The translations under genes and the position numbers were made by a program. The notes below the pieces were generated by a model. It searched no databases, had not been told where the DNA came from, and was given only the letters and a program-made list of their open reading frames with translations. Shown in pieces: positions 33,735 through 46,439 of a DNA stretch of 64,000 bases. The stretch is from Microcebus murinus (taxonomy: Eukaryota > Chordata > Mammalia > Primates > Cheirogaleidae). The stretch lies in assembly GCF_040939455.1 (NCBI RefSeq), contig NC_134106.1, forward strand, positions 88,791,001-88,855,000, in the 5' to 3' direction. Each line of letters begins with the position of its first letter. Within the stretch, counting starts at the first letter, position 1.

Positions 33735-34605
33735 TCACAAATATGAGGCTAAAGTGATGCTTTTATACATGAAAAAATTCTGATGCTTAAAGATGCTAGG
33801 AAACTAATTCAAAGATATTGTAGTATGTGCCATAATCCAGACTAGACTTCAGAAGACTGCAAGCCCTGCACTCCTCTTGCTGTACATGAAAAACACATAA
33901 ATATTGTAATATATTAATGCAAAATGGTTTTAGTGAGATGCCTGGCTGAATTAAGAGAAATAGGTTTACAATAAAAGAGGTGATAATGCTGCTTTTCTAT
34001 GTACTGGTCAGACCAGTAAAAAAACATCAGTGGGCTCAGTCACTTGAAATTCAGTGTGTTCACAAAAAGAAATGGTTTCTTGTTGCTCCAAGTGATTTTA
34101 AAATTGGGCAACAAAGGCACTGATTGATAAGGATGGCATATATATTTACATGTGCTTTCCTTAGGTATGATTCATGAAGTTTTATAGTCACAGGATATTC
34201 CACTGGATGTGATCTGTAGGAAAACACATTCAGAGATAGGAAATATCAATGGATTCAGGAATCATTTCTCACCAAATGGCAGCTTGAGGTGATGTCACCC
34301 TTACAAACTCCAACAATTCAGTCCCATTTCCAGCATTGCCTCATTTCAGCCTGACACACAGGGACAATTGATGCTGACTCAGAGCTATTTCCAGACTGAA
34401 AGAGCTTTCTGAATTATCACAGCCCACATGATTCTGGCCCAATTCCACTCTGTTCTCTCTCCTTACTGTCCTGCAGATCAGGTATAGGTATTTCAGATGA
34501 CAATACTGGACTAATTTGGGGCCTTTTTCTTTCTCTGCAGGATCCTGGAACTCCCCATGTCTTCTATCTGTGTACACTGGTGCAGAAGAAATAATTCTCA
34601 AAAAT
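33735..34605. other. Unique non-coding sequence
   Basis: No family was recognised. The minus-strand open frame 34341-34601 (86 codons) has no known motif. Confidence 0.4.
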
Positions 34606-34609
34606 AAAC

Positions 34610-34745
34610 TAGTTAATCATTAGTTGGAAGCAAAGTATCACCTTTATTAATAACAAAGCATAGTTTGGAGGACACAGTGCATTTTTCAGACGGGTAGACT
34701 CTGGCCCCCTCCTCTGAATTAGACAGACTTGTTGTTACCTCTATA
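34610..34745. repeat. Unassigned repeat, copy A
   Basis: 'atcacctttattaataacaaagcatagtttggaggacacagtgc' and 'ctctgaattagacagactt' recur, diverged, at 37265-37375 in the same direction. The pairing suggests an old interspersed or locally duplicated repeat. Confidence 0.45.
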
Positions 34746-34749
34746 GGTA

Positions 34750-35193
34750 TCAATAGAGCCCAACAAGCCTCTGCTCTCAGGGAAAGAAAACTGAACAACA
34801 TATGACAGAAAGGAGCAGAGGAGAATTCAGACTCTCCCACAAGGAAATGGATAGTTTATTATTTCCCAAATTTCCAAGATTAGTTACTAATTTTTTTGTG
34901 ATATAATAAGTAACAGGGAGAATCTAGGAGTGTTTGACTAATTGATCTCAATCCAAGAGTGAGAAGTATTCTCCTCCTGCCTTTCTCCATATTGTGTTTG
35001 CTTAGCACTGTGCTTTCCCTGCCCAGGGAGGAGAACAAAAGTTTGAACAAACCAGTTCTTCCTGTTCCCAGATGGGGCCAGACCCCCACTGCTAACATTG
35101 CCCCTTGGAATGCCCTTCAAGAGTACCAATGATCAGTGCTGATTTCCTCCAAAATTCCCAAGACTAGAAAATGAGTCAGAAAAGCACATTAGT

Positions 35194-35225
<32 letters not shown>

Positions 35226-37260
35226 ACCTCCAAGGCTGAAAATTTAATCTCTATTTGATTTTCCAGCTCATAATATTTCCCCAATAACATTGCCCAACAT
35301 AATCTACTATGAGATTTGCTTTGAGCTTGAGTGATGACATAATGATATGCCAATAACAAAATGTCAATAGAGAGATGGCTCAAATTTAAATATAATTTCT
35401 TTGCCTCTATAACATTACTAGGGAGATATTAAAACAGAGTGATTAAATTCTTTCACAAGTGAGAGTCCAAATATATTGTTTCCAAAGAATTAAGATCAAA
35501 AATGTTTTTTTTCTTGTGCTTGTCAGTTGAAATTCCAAAGATTTTAAAGTCCCCCTCCTATTTCCCCCCCACTCAGTCTCAATTGGAAAGGTTTCTCAAT
35601 ATGTTGGTAGAGAAAGTATTCTTTCATCATTGGAAGATTGGGATCCTTCTCATTGGAAGGGTATATTTCCTGCTCCGTGGTCTCAGAGGTTTTATTTGTT
35701 CAACACTGAGTCTCTGATGTTCCTCACTATTTTAAAGATTCCAATGAGTTATTATGAAAGACAAGATTGTCACAGCACTGTCATTGTATTCCAAGAATTA
35801 GAAAAAAAAAAAAAAATCACTGCTCCTAAAAGAGTTATCTCAGAGAAAATGATTTCCAGCCCAATCATTTGTGTTTCCAAAGACCATCATAGAGACTTAG
35901 TACTATCCTGAGAAAAAGATGAGTATCTTGGTCAGGACCTGGCTGATATGCCAGTTAGTGTATGCTAATGTCTGAAATGTAAAAATTTAAACATAATAGG
36001 GGAACCCTCAGCAAGATGTTAATTTTGGCATTATTTGCTGTATCAATGAAATTCCCTTATGAATGCTATCTGACAAATCAGAATGGGATTTGCTTGCTTT
36101 CCCACCCATTGTATGCACAACTTCATGATTTCCATGTCTGCATTCAGCCTCATGATCCAGACAAATGGTACACAATTGAATGGAGACTCTACTATGTGAC
36201 GTGGAGTCTACCACACTCACTTATGAGAAAGCATTTTTAGTCCTGAGATACTTAGGCTGTTTCTTCTTCATTTATCTTTGGAATTTTTAAAACCTAAAAA
36301 AAAAATCTTACTTCTTAGAGAGGGTTTTCCCCATTATAAGTAACTAAGAGGTACAGAGTCTAATTAACACCAGATGTTATTGAGAATGGGAGGGTGCACT
36401 GGTTGATGTTTGACCCTGTGGAAAAGCCAGTGCTAGCTCCAGCCCTGAAATTTCCTTCCTTAGCTTGAATCTTTATTGAACTTGGAAACAGCCAGTTTAG
36501 CCTCTTCTCTAGGCCTGGTGCTAGCACTTTTAACCTAGAACTGCCCTTGTGCTCTGTAACACATTCATAATTCACTCCCTTTCAGACTAAACACATACTC
36601 TTCGGCCACTGATGCCTAAAAGTTCTATAGTGACAATATGCTGTTTCCATCTAAACTGTTACCTCAGCTGACCCTTTTTACTGAGGTCTCAGGGCCCAGC
36701 CCCATTTGCACAGTCCCTGCTCTTCATACAAGTAAACTAAGTACAGGTCAGGGTTGAGGTGCTATGACTTATACCTATACCCAGAGCCAGTCTACAAATT
36801 TACTGGGGTTCCAGAAGCCTTCTGCACATTTTCTGGGTCATACTTCTAGATAAACTGTCACAGAACCCTAATCACCACCACAGTAACCTGCAGTAACTTG
36901 CCATGGTCAAAATAATGCAAAGGTTCAAGCCACACATTCATCAAACCAACTTTACAACTGAAAAATCAGCTGCATTGTGCAATGCAGGTTTTAAATCACT
37001 AAGATTAAAAATTTTTAAAAAGTCAGCATGGCCCATCCTTAGGAAATTACAGTTTACAGGCTTCTTTTTAAGCCATGCCAAAAGCCAAAATCATTCCATG
37101 CATACTTTGTTTTCCAAAATTTTACACCTTGCTAGTTTCTCAAAGTCTATAGTTTATGTATCAGAGTTACTAATACTTGAAAGGGGCTAAATAAACAACA
37201 CTCTTCTTTGCCCTGATCTGGGTCATAAAGTAACTGAAAAATAAAATTTCCAGCAAATAA
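34750..37260. other. Mostly unique non-coding sequence
   Basis: Contains a perfect (AG)n tract (35199-35225) and an A-run (35802-35816). Open frames here (34880-35129, 35502-35911, 36008-36240, 36903-37190) overlap one another in different frames and show no known domain. Confidence 0.4.
35199..35225. repeat. (AG)n microsatellite
   Basis: About 13 perfect AG units. Confidence 0.9.
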
Positions 37261-37264
37261 GAGC

Positions 37265-37375
37265 AAAAGCATTCATTTCCTTTATTAGTAATAAAGAGTA
37301 GATTGGAGGACAAAGATTGCATATGTGAGCAATTTGCCATACTATCATTAGACTTCTGAATTAGACATACTTACG
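37265..37375. repeat. Unassigned repeat, copy B
   Basis: 'catttcctttattagtaataaagagtagattggaggacaaag' and 'cttctgaattagacatactt' parallel copy A at 34610-34745, about 2.65 kb upstream, in direct orientation. Confidence 0.45.
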
Positions 37376-37549
37376 AATCTAATCATAGATCACCCTATGT
37401 AGTAGCAGACCCCATAAAATTTATAGTATGGAGGAATAAGGAGCAATGCATTATGAATGCATCAGCCAATGGATGCACTTTGAAGGCACACTGGTTACAC
37501 AAAGAAAAACACTAGTTCTTCTTAGATTGGGGATGATGGTATTGGACTC

Positions 37550-37865
37550 TTAGAGAGGGATGGAAAAAAGATCCTTGTTTGAGTTGGTTTTTAAGGATGA
37601 GTAAGAACTTCTCAGGTGAGAAAATGAATGAGCGGTGATCCCAAGATTAAGTGACACATGATAGAAAGACAAAGACACATGGTATTTTTGAGGAAAGATA
37701 GGTAATTTTTTGTTGAGTATAAAGCATGAGAAGAGAAGTGGAAGGCTACAAGGTTAAAGAGATAAAGAGATACTAAATTATGAAACACATTTAAGAGGTA
37801 ATTAAAAAGTCTTTGAAGGCTGTAAGCAGGAGAAATTCATGATCATACATGCTATGCGATTTGTT
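37550..37865 (+). repeat. L2-like LINE relic
   Basis: 'gttggtttttaaggatgagtaagaacttctcaggtgag', 'agacaaagacacatgg', 'aagcatgagaag' and 'tgaaggctgtaagcaggagaaattcatgatca' keep the order of the L2 3' third. Confidence 0.55.
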
Positions 37866-37936
37866 TCTTGTATGCATTGATACAATATTTCTGACAATAA
37901 TAAATTATAATGCATTAAGCAAAATAAATAAAAAGT

Positions 37937-38170
37937 TAGCAATTTACTGAGCACTTACTACACACATTGACCTGTGCTAAAGCCTTTGCATGTACTACTT
38001 TGTTTAATCTTTAACGCAACTCTGTGAGGGAGGGGATAGTGTGATCCACATGGCATAAGGAGTGACCTCCCAGAAAAGTCAAGGACATCATCTGAGGTCA
38101 CATAGTTAATAATAGTATGGTCAAATTTCAAACAGAGGGCTGTCCTCTTCAAATCCCAGGCTCTTGAACT
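37937..38170 (-). repeat. MIR SINE relic
   Basis: 'ttactgagcacttactacacacattgacctgtgctaaagcc' opens the copy, and 'tctgaggtcacatagttaataatagtatgg' sits where antisense MIR has 'aaggtcacacagctagtaagtgg'. The minus-strand open frame 37958-38152 is a shadow. Confidence 0.7.
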
Positions 38171-38174
38171 TCAC

Positions 38175-38700
38175 TTCACTCTTACTTATAAATAAAGCTT
38201 TCTTAACCTTGTCTGAAAGCAAGAAGTTTTACATCAAGAGAGAAGAGAGAAGAAAGACATTTGGACTGGAAAGAGTCCATTGGTGCCAGTGGGAAAGAAA
38301 CAGTTTCAGAGTAAAAGGTGAGCTGGGTCCCCCATGAAGGAGCTTTGAACGAAGAGACTGAATGAAGTCAGAGACGTCCCTGAACCAAGACCAAAGAACT
38401 GAGCAAGAGAAACATTGATCAGACACTAAAATCCAGGTAGAAGTGAACATCCAGATGAAGGAAATTCTGGAGAGAATTTGAGAGAATGAGAGAAGGTGCA
38501 AGCCAGAATCTTGGATAGGAGAATAAGAAAACACAAGATCTAGTTTAAGAGACAACCTACTTAAGTCAGGGTAAGGTGAGATCAGATTCATGCAAAGACC
38601 TGAAATTCAAGTAGGTTAATGTGCAGATAGTATGTGCCTATACCTAGAATTTACAATAATAATTGTGCTAGTAATCATATGCAACTAGTAAAGTATAATT
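38175..38700. other. Purine-rich unique sequence
   Basis: The plus strand is strongly purine-rich from 38240 to 38580, with many 'agagaa' and 'aagac' words. That keeps the minus strand open (38229-38591, 120 codons). The peptide has no known domain and the bias explains the frame. Confidence 0.45.
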
Positions 38701-38704
38701 AAAG

Positions 38705-38905
38705 TGTAGAAAGTGGAGCTTTGTTACTTAGTAGGTCTGTGACTTTGGGCTAGTTACTTAACCACTCTCTGCCTCAGTTCTCTGATCAGTAAAATGAATT
38801 AATGATAATACTTATAGCATGAAGTTTTTCTGAAGATTAAATGTGGTAATATATGCAAAAAGCTTATTATAGTGACTGGTGAATGCCATAATGTTTGTTA
38901 TCATT
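38705..38905 (+). repeat. MIR SINE relic
   Basis: 'taggtctgtgactttgggctagttacttaaccactctctgcctcagttctctgatcagtaaaatgaa' and 'gaagattaaatgtggtaatatatgc' match the MIR core well. An L1 end inserted directly after it. Confidence 0.82.
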
Positions 38906-38908
38906 ATT

Positions 38909-39490
38909 GTTTTTAATTTCAAAATATTAATATTAAGGGGTACAAGTGTTTTTGTTACACAGGTACCTTGTATAAGGCTTAAGTCAGGGCTTTTAGTGTG
39001 TTCACCACCAGAATAGTGTTCACTGTACCTGGCAGGTAAGTTTTTACTCCTCAGCCCCTTTCACCCGCCCCCCTTTTGATTGCTGGATCAAATGGTAAGT
39101 CTACATTTATTCCTTTGAGGACTCTTCATACTGTTTTCCATAGAAAACCTGCAGTCTCCCACCCCCACCCCACAGTGTGTAAGTGTCCCTATCTCTGCAT
39201 CCACACCAGCATCTATTATTTATTGTCTTTTTAGTAATGGCCATTCTGACAGAGTTAAGGTGATATCTCACTGTGGTTTTAATTTGTATATCCCTGATGA
39301 TTAGTGATGTTGAGCATTTTTTCCTGTTTGTTGGTCATTTGTCTGTATTCTTTTGAAAAACTTCTGTTCATGTCTATGGACCACTTTTTGGTGGGGATGT
39401 TTGTTTATTTCTTGCTGATTTGTTTGAGTTCTTTGTAGATTTTGGATATTAGTCCTTTGTCAGATGTATAGTTTTTAATGGGGTTAGTCG
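38909..39490 (-). mobile_element. 5'-truncated L1 (3'UTR and ORF2 C-terminal region)
   Basis: Antisense 3' end 'ttttaatttcaaaatattaatattaaggggtacaagtg' is followed by 'tgctggatcaaatgg', 'actgttttccatag', 'cattctgacagagttaaggtgatatctcactgtgg' and 'ggatattagtcctttgtcagatgtatag'. A stretch between 39070 and 39085 is deleted against consensus. It is less decayed than the L1M copies. Confidence 0.82.
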
Positions 39491-39494
39491 GTTA

Positions 39495-39620
39495 TTCTTA
39501 AAATGATTTTAATGAAGAAACTGAGGCACAGAGAAGCTATGTGACTATCTCAAAAGTTTTTTGAAACAACTAAAAAAATGGTAAAAATAGAATTTAAACC
39601 AAGAAAGTGTGGTTCTCGAA
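39495..39620 (-). repeat. MIR relic fragment
   Basis: 'aatgaagaaactgaggcacagagaagctatgtgac' is antisense MIR, followed by 'aaaatagaatttaaacc'. Confidence 0.6.
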
Positions 39621-39624
39621 TTGA

Positions 39625-40485
39625 TGCACTTAATCACTATTTAATTCTTCAATGTGGTACAACTTAATCTTCTTTCTTAATTTGATCAAAACTTGCCTTA
39701 CAAAATATGAAAATTTCAATTGTATATATCAAACAATATCCATCAGTGGCTGAAGTCTGTTGACCTATGCAATCATCTGTATTATAGCTATAAGAACATT
39801 TCCTGCTTTAACTAACTACTGTATTCATAAATACATAGTAAAATGCTTCACCACGTGGTTGCTCATTGCTTCTGAAATGCCATCAATCTCTGATGATAAG
39901 TTGGATTAATTTTGTTATAAATTTGTGATCATGGAAAAGAACCATAGACCCATCCAGCTGTTCACTTCCTCAAGCGACTTGTCTCCATCTGTTGTGATCA
40001 ATCTATCCTAGCACTCTTCAGACTCCCTGCCAATTAATTAATGTCCTGCTGTAAAGGTGGCTTTATCCCTGGGTTGTCCCATGTGGCTTTCCCCATCATA
40101 AGTGAGAGTAGTGATGAGTCATGAACCAAAGAATAACCAGAATGTCCAGGGATGGTAAGAAGAGAATGAAATTCAACTTTGCTGGTATGTCAAACTCTCA
40201 AAAGTGAAGAAATCTTTTTCTCCTTTGATTAGAAAGTAAGTAGCTCATCCTAACCAACCACTTGATACCCTGTGATACTCTCTGATACCCTCTGCAAAAT
40301 CTGCTTAGACCCCTGGTCCATTTTGCCATCCTGCTCCCATTCTGCCCTCCAGTCAGATAATTGCCTTGTTTTGTATGTTCTATTCTCTGTGTTTGGGATA
40401 GTCTCTTTGCCCTTACCGTGCCTCACTTAATAATCTCAGCTCCTACTAAGGTATCCTATCTTTATACTGCCCTTCACAGATACTT
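39625..40485. other. Unique non-coding sequence
   Basis: No family was recognised. A small repeat, 'gataccctgtgatactctctgataccctctg', is near 40265-40295. Confidence 0.4.
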
Positions 40486-40492
40486 CTCCTCT

Positions 40493-40873
40493 CTATTAGT
40501 TTTCTATAGTTGCTGTAACAAAGTACTATAGACTGGCTTAAACAACAGAAAAATATTTCTCAAAGTTCTGAAGGCTGGAAGTACAAAGTCAAAATATCAA
40601 GGATGGTCTCTTCCCCGGCCTCTCTCCTTGGCTTGTAGATGGCCATCTTCTCCCTCTGTCTTCACATGGTCTTTCCTCTATTTCTGTCTGTGTCCAAATC
40701 TCTTCCTCTTACAAAGACACCAGTTATATTGGATCAGAGCCCACCCTAAAGACCTAATTTTAACTTAATTATCTCTTCAAAGACCCTTTCTCCAAAAACA
40801 GCCACATTCTGAGGTAATGAGTGTAAGGACTTTGACATTTGAATCTATGAGAGACACAATTCAGCCCATACTA
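40493..40873 (-). repeat. LTR-like repeat relic (MaLR/ERVL class)
   Basis: It has the same layout as 26615-27093: 'tattagttttctatagttgctgtaacaaagtactatagactgg', 'caaagttctgaaggctggaagtac', 'cttacaaagacaccagttatattggatcagagcccacc', ending 'gagacacaattcagcccatac'. Its middle is better preserved than in the other copy. Confidence 0.7.
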
Positions 40874-40879
40874 GGCTTT

Positions 40880-43595
40880 AACCCCAGTAGAGTCCCATCA
40901 GCTGATATTCCTGGCAAGCAACAAGTGCCTCCATTTACAGTTTTACAGTTCAGCTGTAAATTATGTGTTCAGTTGTCATCTCCTGCAGGCTGTGATATCT
41001 CACGTCATGGCCTGGCTCTTGTTTGTCTTCTCTCAATTATTTAGCACATTTCCTGATGGTGTACGTGGCTAATTTGTTAAATATGTAAATGATCCAGGGA
41101 AAGGGAATAAAGCTAATGGGAATATATTTATTTAATATAAATCTAAATTTGTTTCTATTTGTCTAACTTCTATCTATCACGCACTATTTAACTGTCATTA
41201 TTTAATTAGAACACATGATGTCTATCAATTGTTCTATACTCCAAAAAATTATTCAACAATTTTGATTTTCTTCATGAACTTTCAAGAATCCTGCTTGGCT
41301 TTTGTTCTTGGTTGAGTATCACTCCTTTCCTTTTCTTTTTATATTGTCAGGTATCTTAAAGGAAGTTCTTATATTGTGTGGTTGCTATGAGACAGGGTTC
41401 CTGTGGATGATTTTTCACATGAAAAATAATTTAACTTGGACTTTGAAAGATGAGGGGTGGGGATGGGATACAAGTAGGTAAACTAGAAAAAATATGAAAA
41501 GTACTATTTAATATATGATCCAGAATTTTCTTTTGGTCAAATATGGTTTTAGGGAAGAAAAGATCATCAAGTTACATGAGTTTCTAAACCTCTGTATGAA
41601 CATCCTTCTATTTATTACTTCATTAGGCACTCAGAGACCTTAGAAAGGACAAGAGAATAAGCAACAAAAAAGTAGAACAAGAGGCCTAGGATAAAGCTTG
41701 GGTGGGCAATGAGAGGCAAAGAAGATACCTGACAGCTGAGCTCTCCATTGAGCTGTAAATCTCAGTTGCTCCCCTCAAACCCACCCTGCCAGCATATGGC
41801 TGTGTTGGATTCAGGTGCTGAATGAACTGCTGAGAGATCAATAGCACATGGCAGATCACATTGAAAATTTTTCCTTGATTCACACAAGTGACTCAGAGCC
41901 TCATTAATTCTGATAATGCAAGCCCTTCTGATTAGCTTGGTGGTTTACTATCTACTCACAAGTCTTGATAAGGGTATAAGAAATTTCACTGGCTTAGTCC
42001 TCTGAACTCTCATGTCATTGCTGCTGCTATGCTGTGAGAAATTATCTTTCCACTTCACAAATGTTAACTGTATTTACTGAATCTATTCTGGGCTCATGCA
42101 GAGTTTTTAATTTTTTATTAAATCATCTCTCTTCTACAAATATTACACACACATGTGTACATACTTTAGAAACATTTATTCATTTATTAAACATGTATTA
42201 TGTGACCAGCATGTACTCAATATTGAATCATTTTTAATAAACGAAGATGAAAAATTAAAATCTGAATGACTCCATAATGTGAGCAGAGAAGCAGCCAGGT
42301 GACCAAATAATTTCAGTATAATATCACATATGAAACTGGTTTCATTGACCAAACTAGGATTGACCAAACCTTGACCAAACAAAAGCTAGCTTCATTCTTC
42401 CTTTCACTGCTCCTTGAAACTTGCTCTCTGGGATGGTACTTTCTTTATTTCCATTTAAAATTTTGGAAAGATTCCACTACTGTTCTAACTACTATGAGAT
42501 AATGTACCATTCCTCACCCCCTTTGGCCCATTAGACTTATTTCTGAAAAGCCTTCTTAGACCAGGATAGCTAACAATAACTAAGCTTGTAAGTAACTGTG
42601 AATATCATAAATATAGCCTCCCAAGATAAAATTTAACAAATCCCTACTGGAACTTCCCCACAACCAGTTCCAAAAACACTCATGACCATACCTGTACCGT
42701 TCAACATAAGGAACATTATAATTGTAGAGGGAAAAAATAGTGGTTACAATATATTACTTTTGAAAATTTACAATAATGTAGGTCCACAAGAAATTATTTT
42801 GCTAGTGTGCTTCCCAGAACCTTAGTAGGGACTCATGCCAGGCAGAGCTCCTGAAGCTCAACATTCATTAGTTCACAGTTAATCTATCCTTGGACTCAAT
42901 AGACAGCTGCAATTGGATGTTTCTAAGCACCTCAAACTCAGTCTGATGTGTACAGCATGTTGTGTTGTGCTGCCCAGATGTCCCCTCAGGATGGAAATAT
43001 TCGTTGTCCAGTGCTCTCGGCTGAATCCCTCTCTAGGAATGACCCTTAAGTGAAGAGAGGCCTTACTGGGATCTCTCTTTACTTAGCTCATATATATTGA
43101 TTTTTCAGGTATCAGACTATAATCCACTAAATCATAGAGTCCATTTCAAAACTCTCCAGACTATTTATGTTCCTGGTTATTCACCAATGGCTATTAGATA
43201 TTTACCAAAAGCATCACTTAGGATTCTTTATCTGACATCTCTCCATGCTTATAGGTATGACACCTGTCACCCACTTACTTTGCATATAGGGGAGAAATAC
43301 ACACCATTGTGGTTTGTCACAATGGTGTCCCCAAGATGCTGCACTGTGCTCAGTTTATACTAGAAATTTAGTAAGCATTTGTTGAGCAAATGGAATCACA
43401 AAATTATTGCAGTGCTTTAATTCTAGGAAATTTTATTTTTGTTAGCTTTCCATTGGATAGAAGACTCCATTCACCACTATCTCATACCAAGTTGGGTCAA
43501 AAAACCCTTCACAATTTTTATAGGAAGCCCTCTTAGGAATGACAAGAAACAAACAAATGAAATAAAAACCAAAGAGGAAAAACCTGACATCATCT
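40880..43595. other. Mostly unique non-coding sequence
   Basis: A weak L2/MIR-like stretch ('catttattcatttattaaacatgtattatgtgaccagcatg', 42170-42215) is present. Open frames (41686-41883, 42034-42382, 43097-43363) have no known motif. Confidence 0.4.
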
Positions 43596-43599
43596 ATAA

Positions 43600-43940
43600 T
43601 AGTACTGTCCAATAGAAATATGATATGTGTACTACAAAAGGAAGCTTCATGTATGTTGTTCAGTTTTCTTGGAGCTCCAGTAAAATTTTTAAAAAGGTTA
43701 AAAATAATTACTAATATATATATTTTTTATTTCAGCATATTATGGGGGTACAAATTTCAAAATACTGTCATTTCAACATATAATCAATAAAATTGTTATA
43801 AGATACTGTGCATTCTGTTTTTATAGTCTTCAAAATCAAATGTGTATTTTATACTTGCCACACATTTCAATTTACACTAGTAATATTTCCAGTGTCAAAT
43901 AGTCACATATGTCTAATAGCTACCATATCAGACAGTGTAG
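43600..43940. mobile_element. MER5-like hAT-Charlie element
   Basis: Ends are 'agtactgtccaatagaaata' and 'tagctaccatatcagacagtg', the decayed inverted termini of the MER5-like class. The inside reads 'actgtcatttcaacatataatcaata', 'tgtgtattttatacttgccacacatttcaatt' and 'gtcaaatagtcacatatg'. An ultra-short L1 end (43721-43754) is inserted inside. Confidence 0.7.
43721..43754 (-). mobile_element. Ultra-short L1 3' end insertion
   Basis: 'tattttttatttcagcatattatgggggtacaaa' is only the terminal bases of the lineage-specific L1 3'UTR plus a short poly(T). The MER5-like text continues on either side, so it is an insertion and not a junction of larger repeats. Confidence 0.7.
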
Positions 43941-43944
43941 GTGT

Positions 43945-45265
43945 GTAAGATAATCCAATAGGGAATTCTAAGATACATTTGCCCAAACCTCACAGTATTA
44001 TCTACTATCTTTCATATATACATAATGTTTTGTTTTCCAAAACGTGTTTTGTAATTCTAGCTGACAACAGTATCTGTGCCTCAGATTTTCATCTAGTTGC
44101 TTTAAAGTAACTCAAATGTTCTCCTGAATATATTAAAGTAAACTTTTTAGACAATTAAGCTATATGCACTGGCTAATGTTTTATTACAGTCTTGCATGGG
44201 AGATTTTTTTTAAAAGCCCCTAATGAGCCAATTCAAAGATTTACTCTACTCTTGGTAGGTATTTTATAGGCCAAGAGAAGGGAAAGGTAACCTTGTTAGA
44301 TTACCTATTAAACACAGATAATCATGTTAGATACAGGAAGAGAAGAAAGTCTCCTTAAAGGTCACTGGATTCTTGACTGACAGTCAGCTGGCAGTCAACC
44401 GGGTGGGAGAAGTTCCCAGAATACAGCTTAATCCTATTAAAGTTCAGCAGAAAATCACTTACCATTTTGTCAGGAATGCTGATTTCTCCCCAGAAGGAGG
44501 GTGTTGTGAACTACATTGCTCCAAAGTACTTTTTTTTTTTCTTTTGTACAGCATTGCCTCTTTTTCTATTATAGTAATTGTGTCATTACAGTCTATAAAT
44601 TGTTTCTATTTCAGATTAAATTTGGACACTATATTTTTTTTCCAAATAAGACTATGGAAAAGTTTTAACTGTGAAAGCATGGGATGGGGGTGAGAAAGTT
44701 TTAGGAAATGAGGTTTAAAAGGGATGCTGGGTTTATAAATTTTATATCATTCTTAGAAGTTTGGATTACATGTTTAGTCTCTAGACAGCCATGCCTACTT
44801 CTGAAGAAGTTTAGCTAATTGAGGGCAATACTGTAACAAAGCCAGAATGGAAATGTTGAGATTGCTATCAAAGTGTCAGATTCCTGGACATCCCCACCAT
44901 TCAAGACTTTGGGTTTACCTCGAATGATGGCACTTAAATAAAAATAAATCCAATATTATATACAAATGGTGGATAAGCCAGCATTACTCACCACTTTTCA
45001 ATGTTTTCTGGCATTCTTCCAAATCTTGTATTTCTCATAAGCACTTCTTACTTTCTGCTTTCATTCAATTCTTCATATTTCTCCTCTCTTGTTCCTTATA
45101 GCTCTTCCCTTTTTCTGAACATAATATTGACCAAAATTTTAAACAAAAGTCCTTTGACAATGATTTCCTCAAGGCACTGCTCAGACAGGAAAAATCCATT
45201 TTTCCCAGTAGAATTTAACTGAATTTGGGAGTTTATGTTAACTAGGTAACATCAAAGACCCAATC
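43945..45265. other. Unique non-coding sequence
   Basis: No family was recognised. The open frames 44373-44693 and 45001-45222 are poor in known motifs and rich in F/L/S from AT-rich DNA. Confidence 0.4.
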
Positions 45266-45278
45266 AACAAACGATTTA

Positions 45279-45620
45279 GGCCGTTTGGTGGCTCACGCCT
45301 ATAATCCTAGCACTCTGGGAGGCCGAGGCAGGCAGATTGCTTGAAGTCAGGAGTTCGAAACCAGCCTGAGCAAGAGTAAGACCCGTCTTTACTATAAATA
45401 GAAATTAATTGGCCAACTAATATATATAGAAAAAAAAAATTAGCCAGGCATGATGGTGCATGCTTATAGTCCCAGCTACTTGGGAGACTGAGGCAGGAGG
45501 ATTGCTTGAGCCCAGGAGTTTGAGGTTGCTGTGAGCTGGGCTGATGCCACGGCACTCACTCTAGCCTGGGCAACAAAGTGAGACTCAGTCTCAAAAAAAA
45601 CAACAACAACAACAAAAAAA
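45279..45620 (+). mobile_element. Alu SINE of strepsirrhine type
   Basis: Sense dimer: 'ggccgtttggtggctcacgcctataatcctagc', 'gttcgaaaccagcctgagcaagagtaagacc', a strepsirrhine middle (45393-45440) with 'attggccaactaat', then 'gctgtgagctgggctgatgccacggcactcactctagcc' and an A-rich (CAA)n tail. The 10-bp duplication aaacgattta flanks it (45269-45278 and 45621-45630). The minus-strand frame 45307-45555 is an Alu shadow. Confidence 0.95.
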
Positions 45621-45634
45621 AAACGATTTATCAT

Positions 45635-46430
45635 TAAATATTAGGTAACTGCATGCTTCCGATAATTCAACCCAAAGATCTAACTCTTGGATGCTTTGTC
45701 TTTCAGGGTTCCTGTGTCTCATCTCAAACATGGCCATTTCTATCACAAACCCTCTCATCTCTTTATTTTTGTGAACTCTTACTCTTCCTTCTTGGGCTGC
45801 CTATAGCATCCCAACATTCTACCTATGTTTATGTGAAAAGCAATCAAGTTCCTCTTAATCTTAGGACACCTGGGTCTTAGTCTAAAGATTCTCTTTCTAC
45901 ATCAAATATTCCAGCAACGTGTCTGCTAAGCCACAGCTATATTCTTTCAGAGGAATTGTACAGTTGGCTATTAAACCATGTCTTCCTCTCATAATCGCCC
46001 CATGCAAACATTTCAACTGCCTCAAATATAATTCTAGAAAGTGTAATGTATTATGCTAATTAAGATAGAGGGATAGACTACCCTATCCCCAGAAATGGAG
46101 TACTCATGTTGGAGCTGGACACAGCAGGTACTTTTCTCACACTTAAGACTAAGGATAGAAAATGAAAAATAAATGGTGAGCATCTCTTCTGCAGGGGACT
46201 GATGAGGCCATTCTAAGTTTTCCTGGTAAATGCAAATCATAATGCAAAATCACTGCATTTGTCAAGGAATTCTCTGAATGCCTTTTAGGTTCTGGTCCAC
46301 TTATCCCAAAAGATACCTCAAAACCACACCTCCCACTTATAAACAAAAACAGAAACATTACTGTATAATTAAGTGATTCACTTAAAAGAGTTGCACCTTC
46401 AGAAGAGAAGTTTCATCTATTACTGGCAGA
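45635..46430. other. Unique non-coding sequence
   Basis: Nothing was recognised. Confidence 0.4.
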
Positions 46431-46439
46431 ATAGTCTGT

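Noticed and set aside
38229..38591. 120-codon minus-strand open frame
   Set aside because: The plus strand is purine-rich, which removes stop codons from the minus strand. The peptide has no known motif.
45307..45555. 82-codon minus-strand open frame
   Set aside because: It is a translation of an Alu in antisense.
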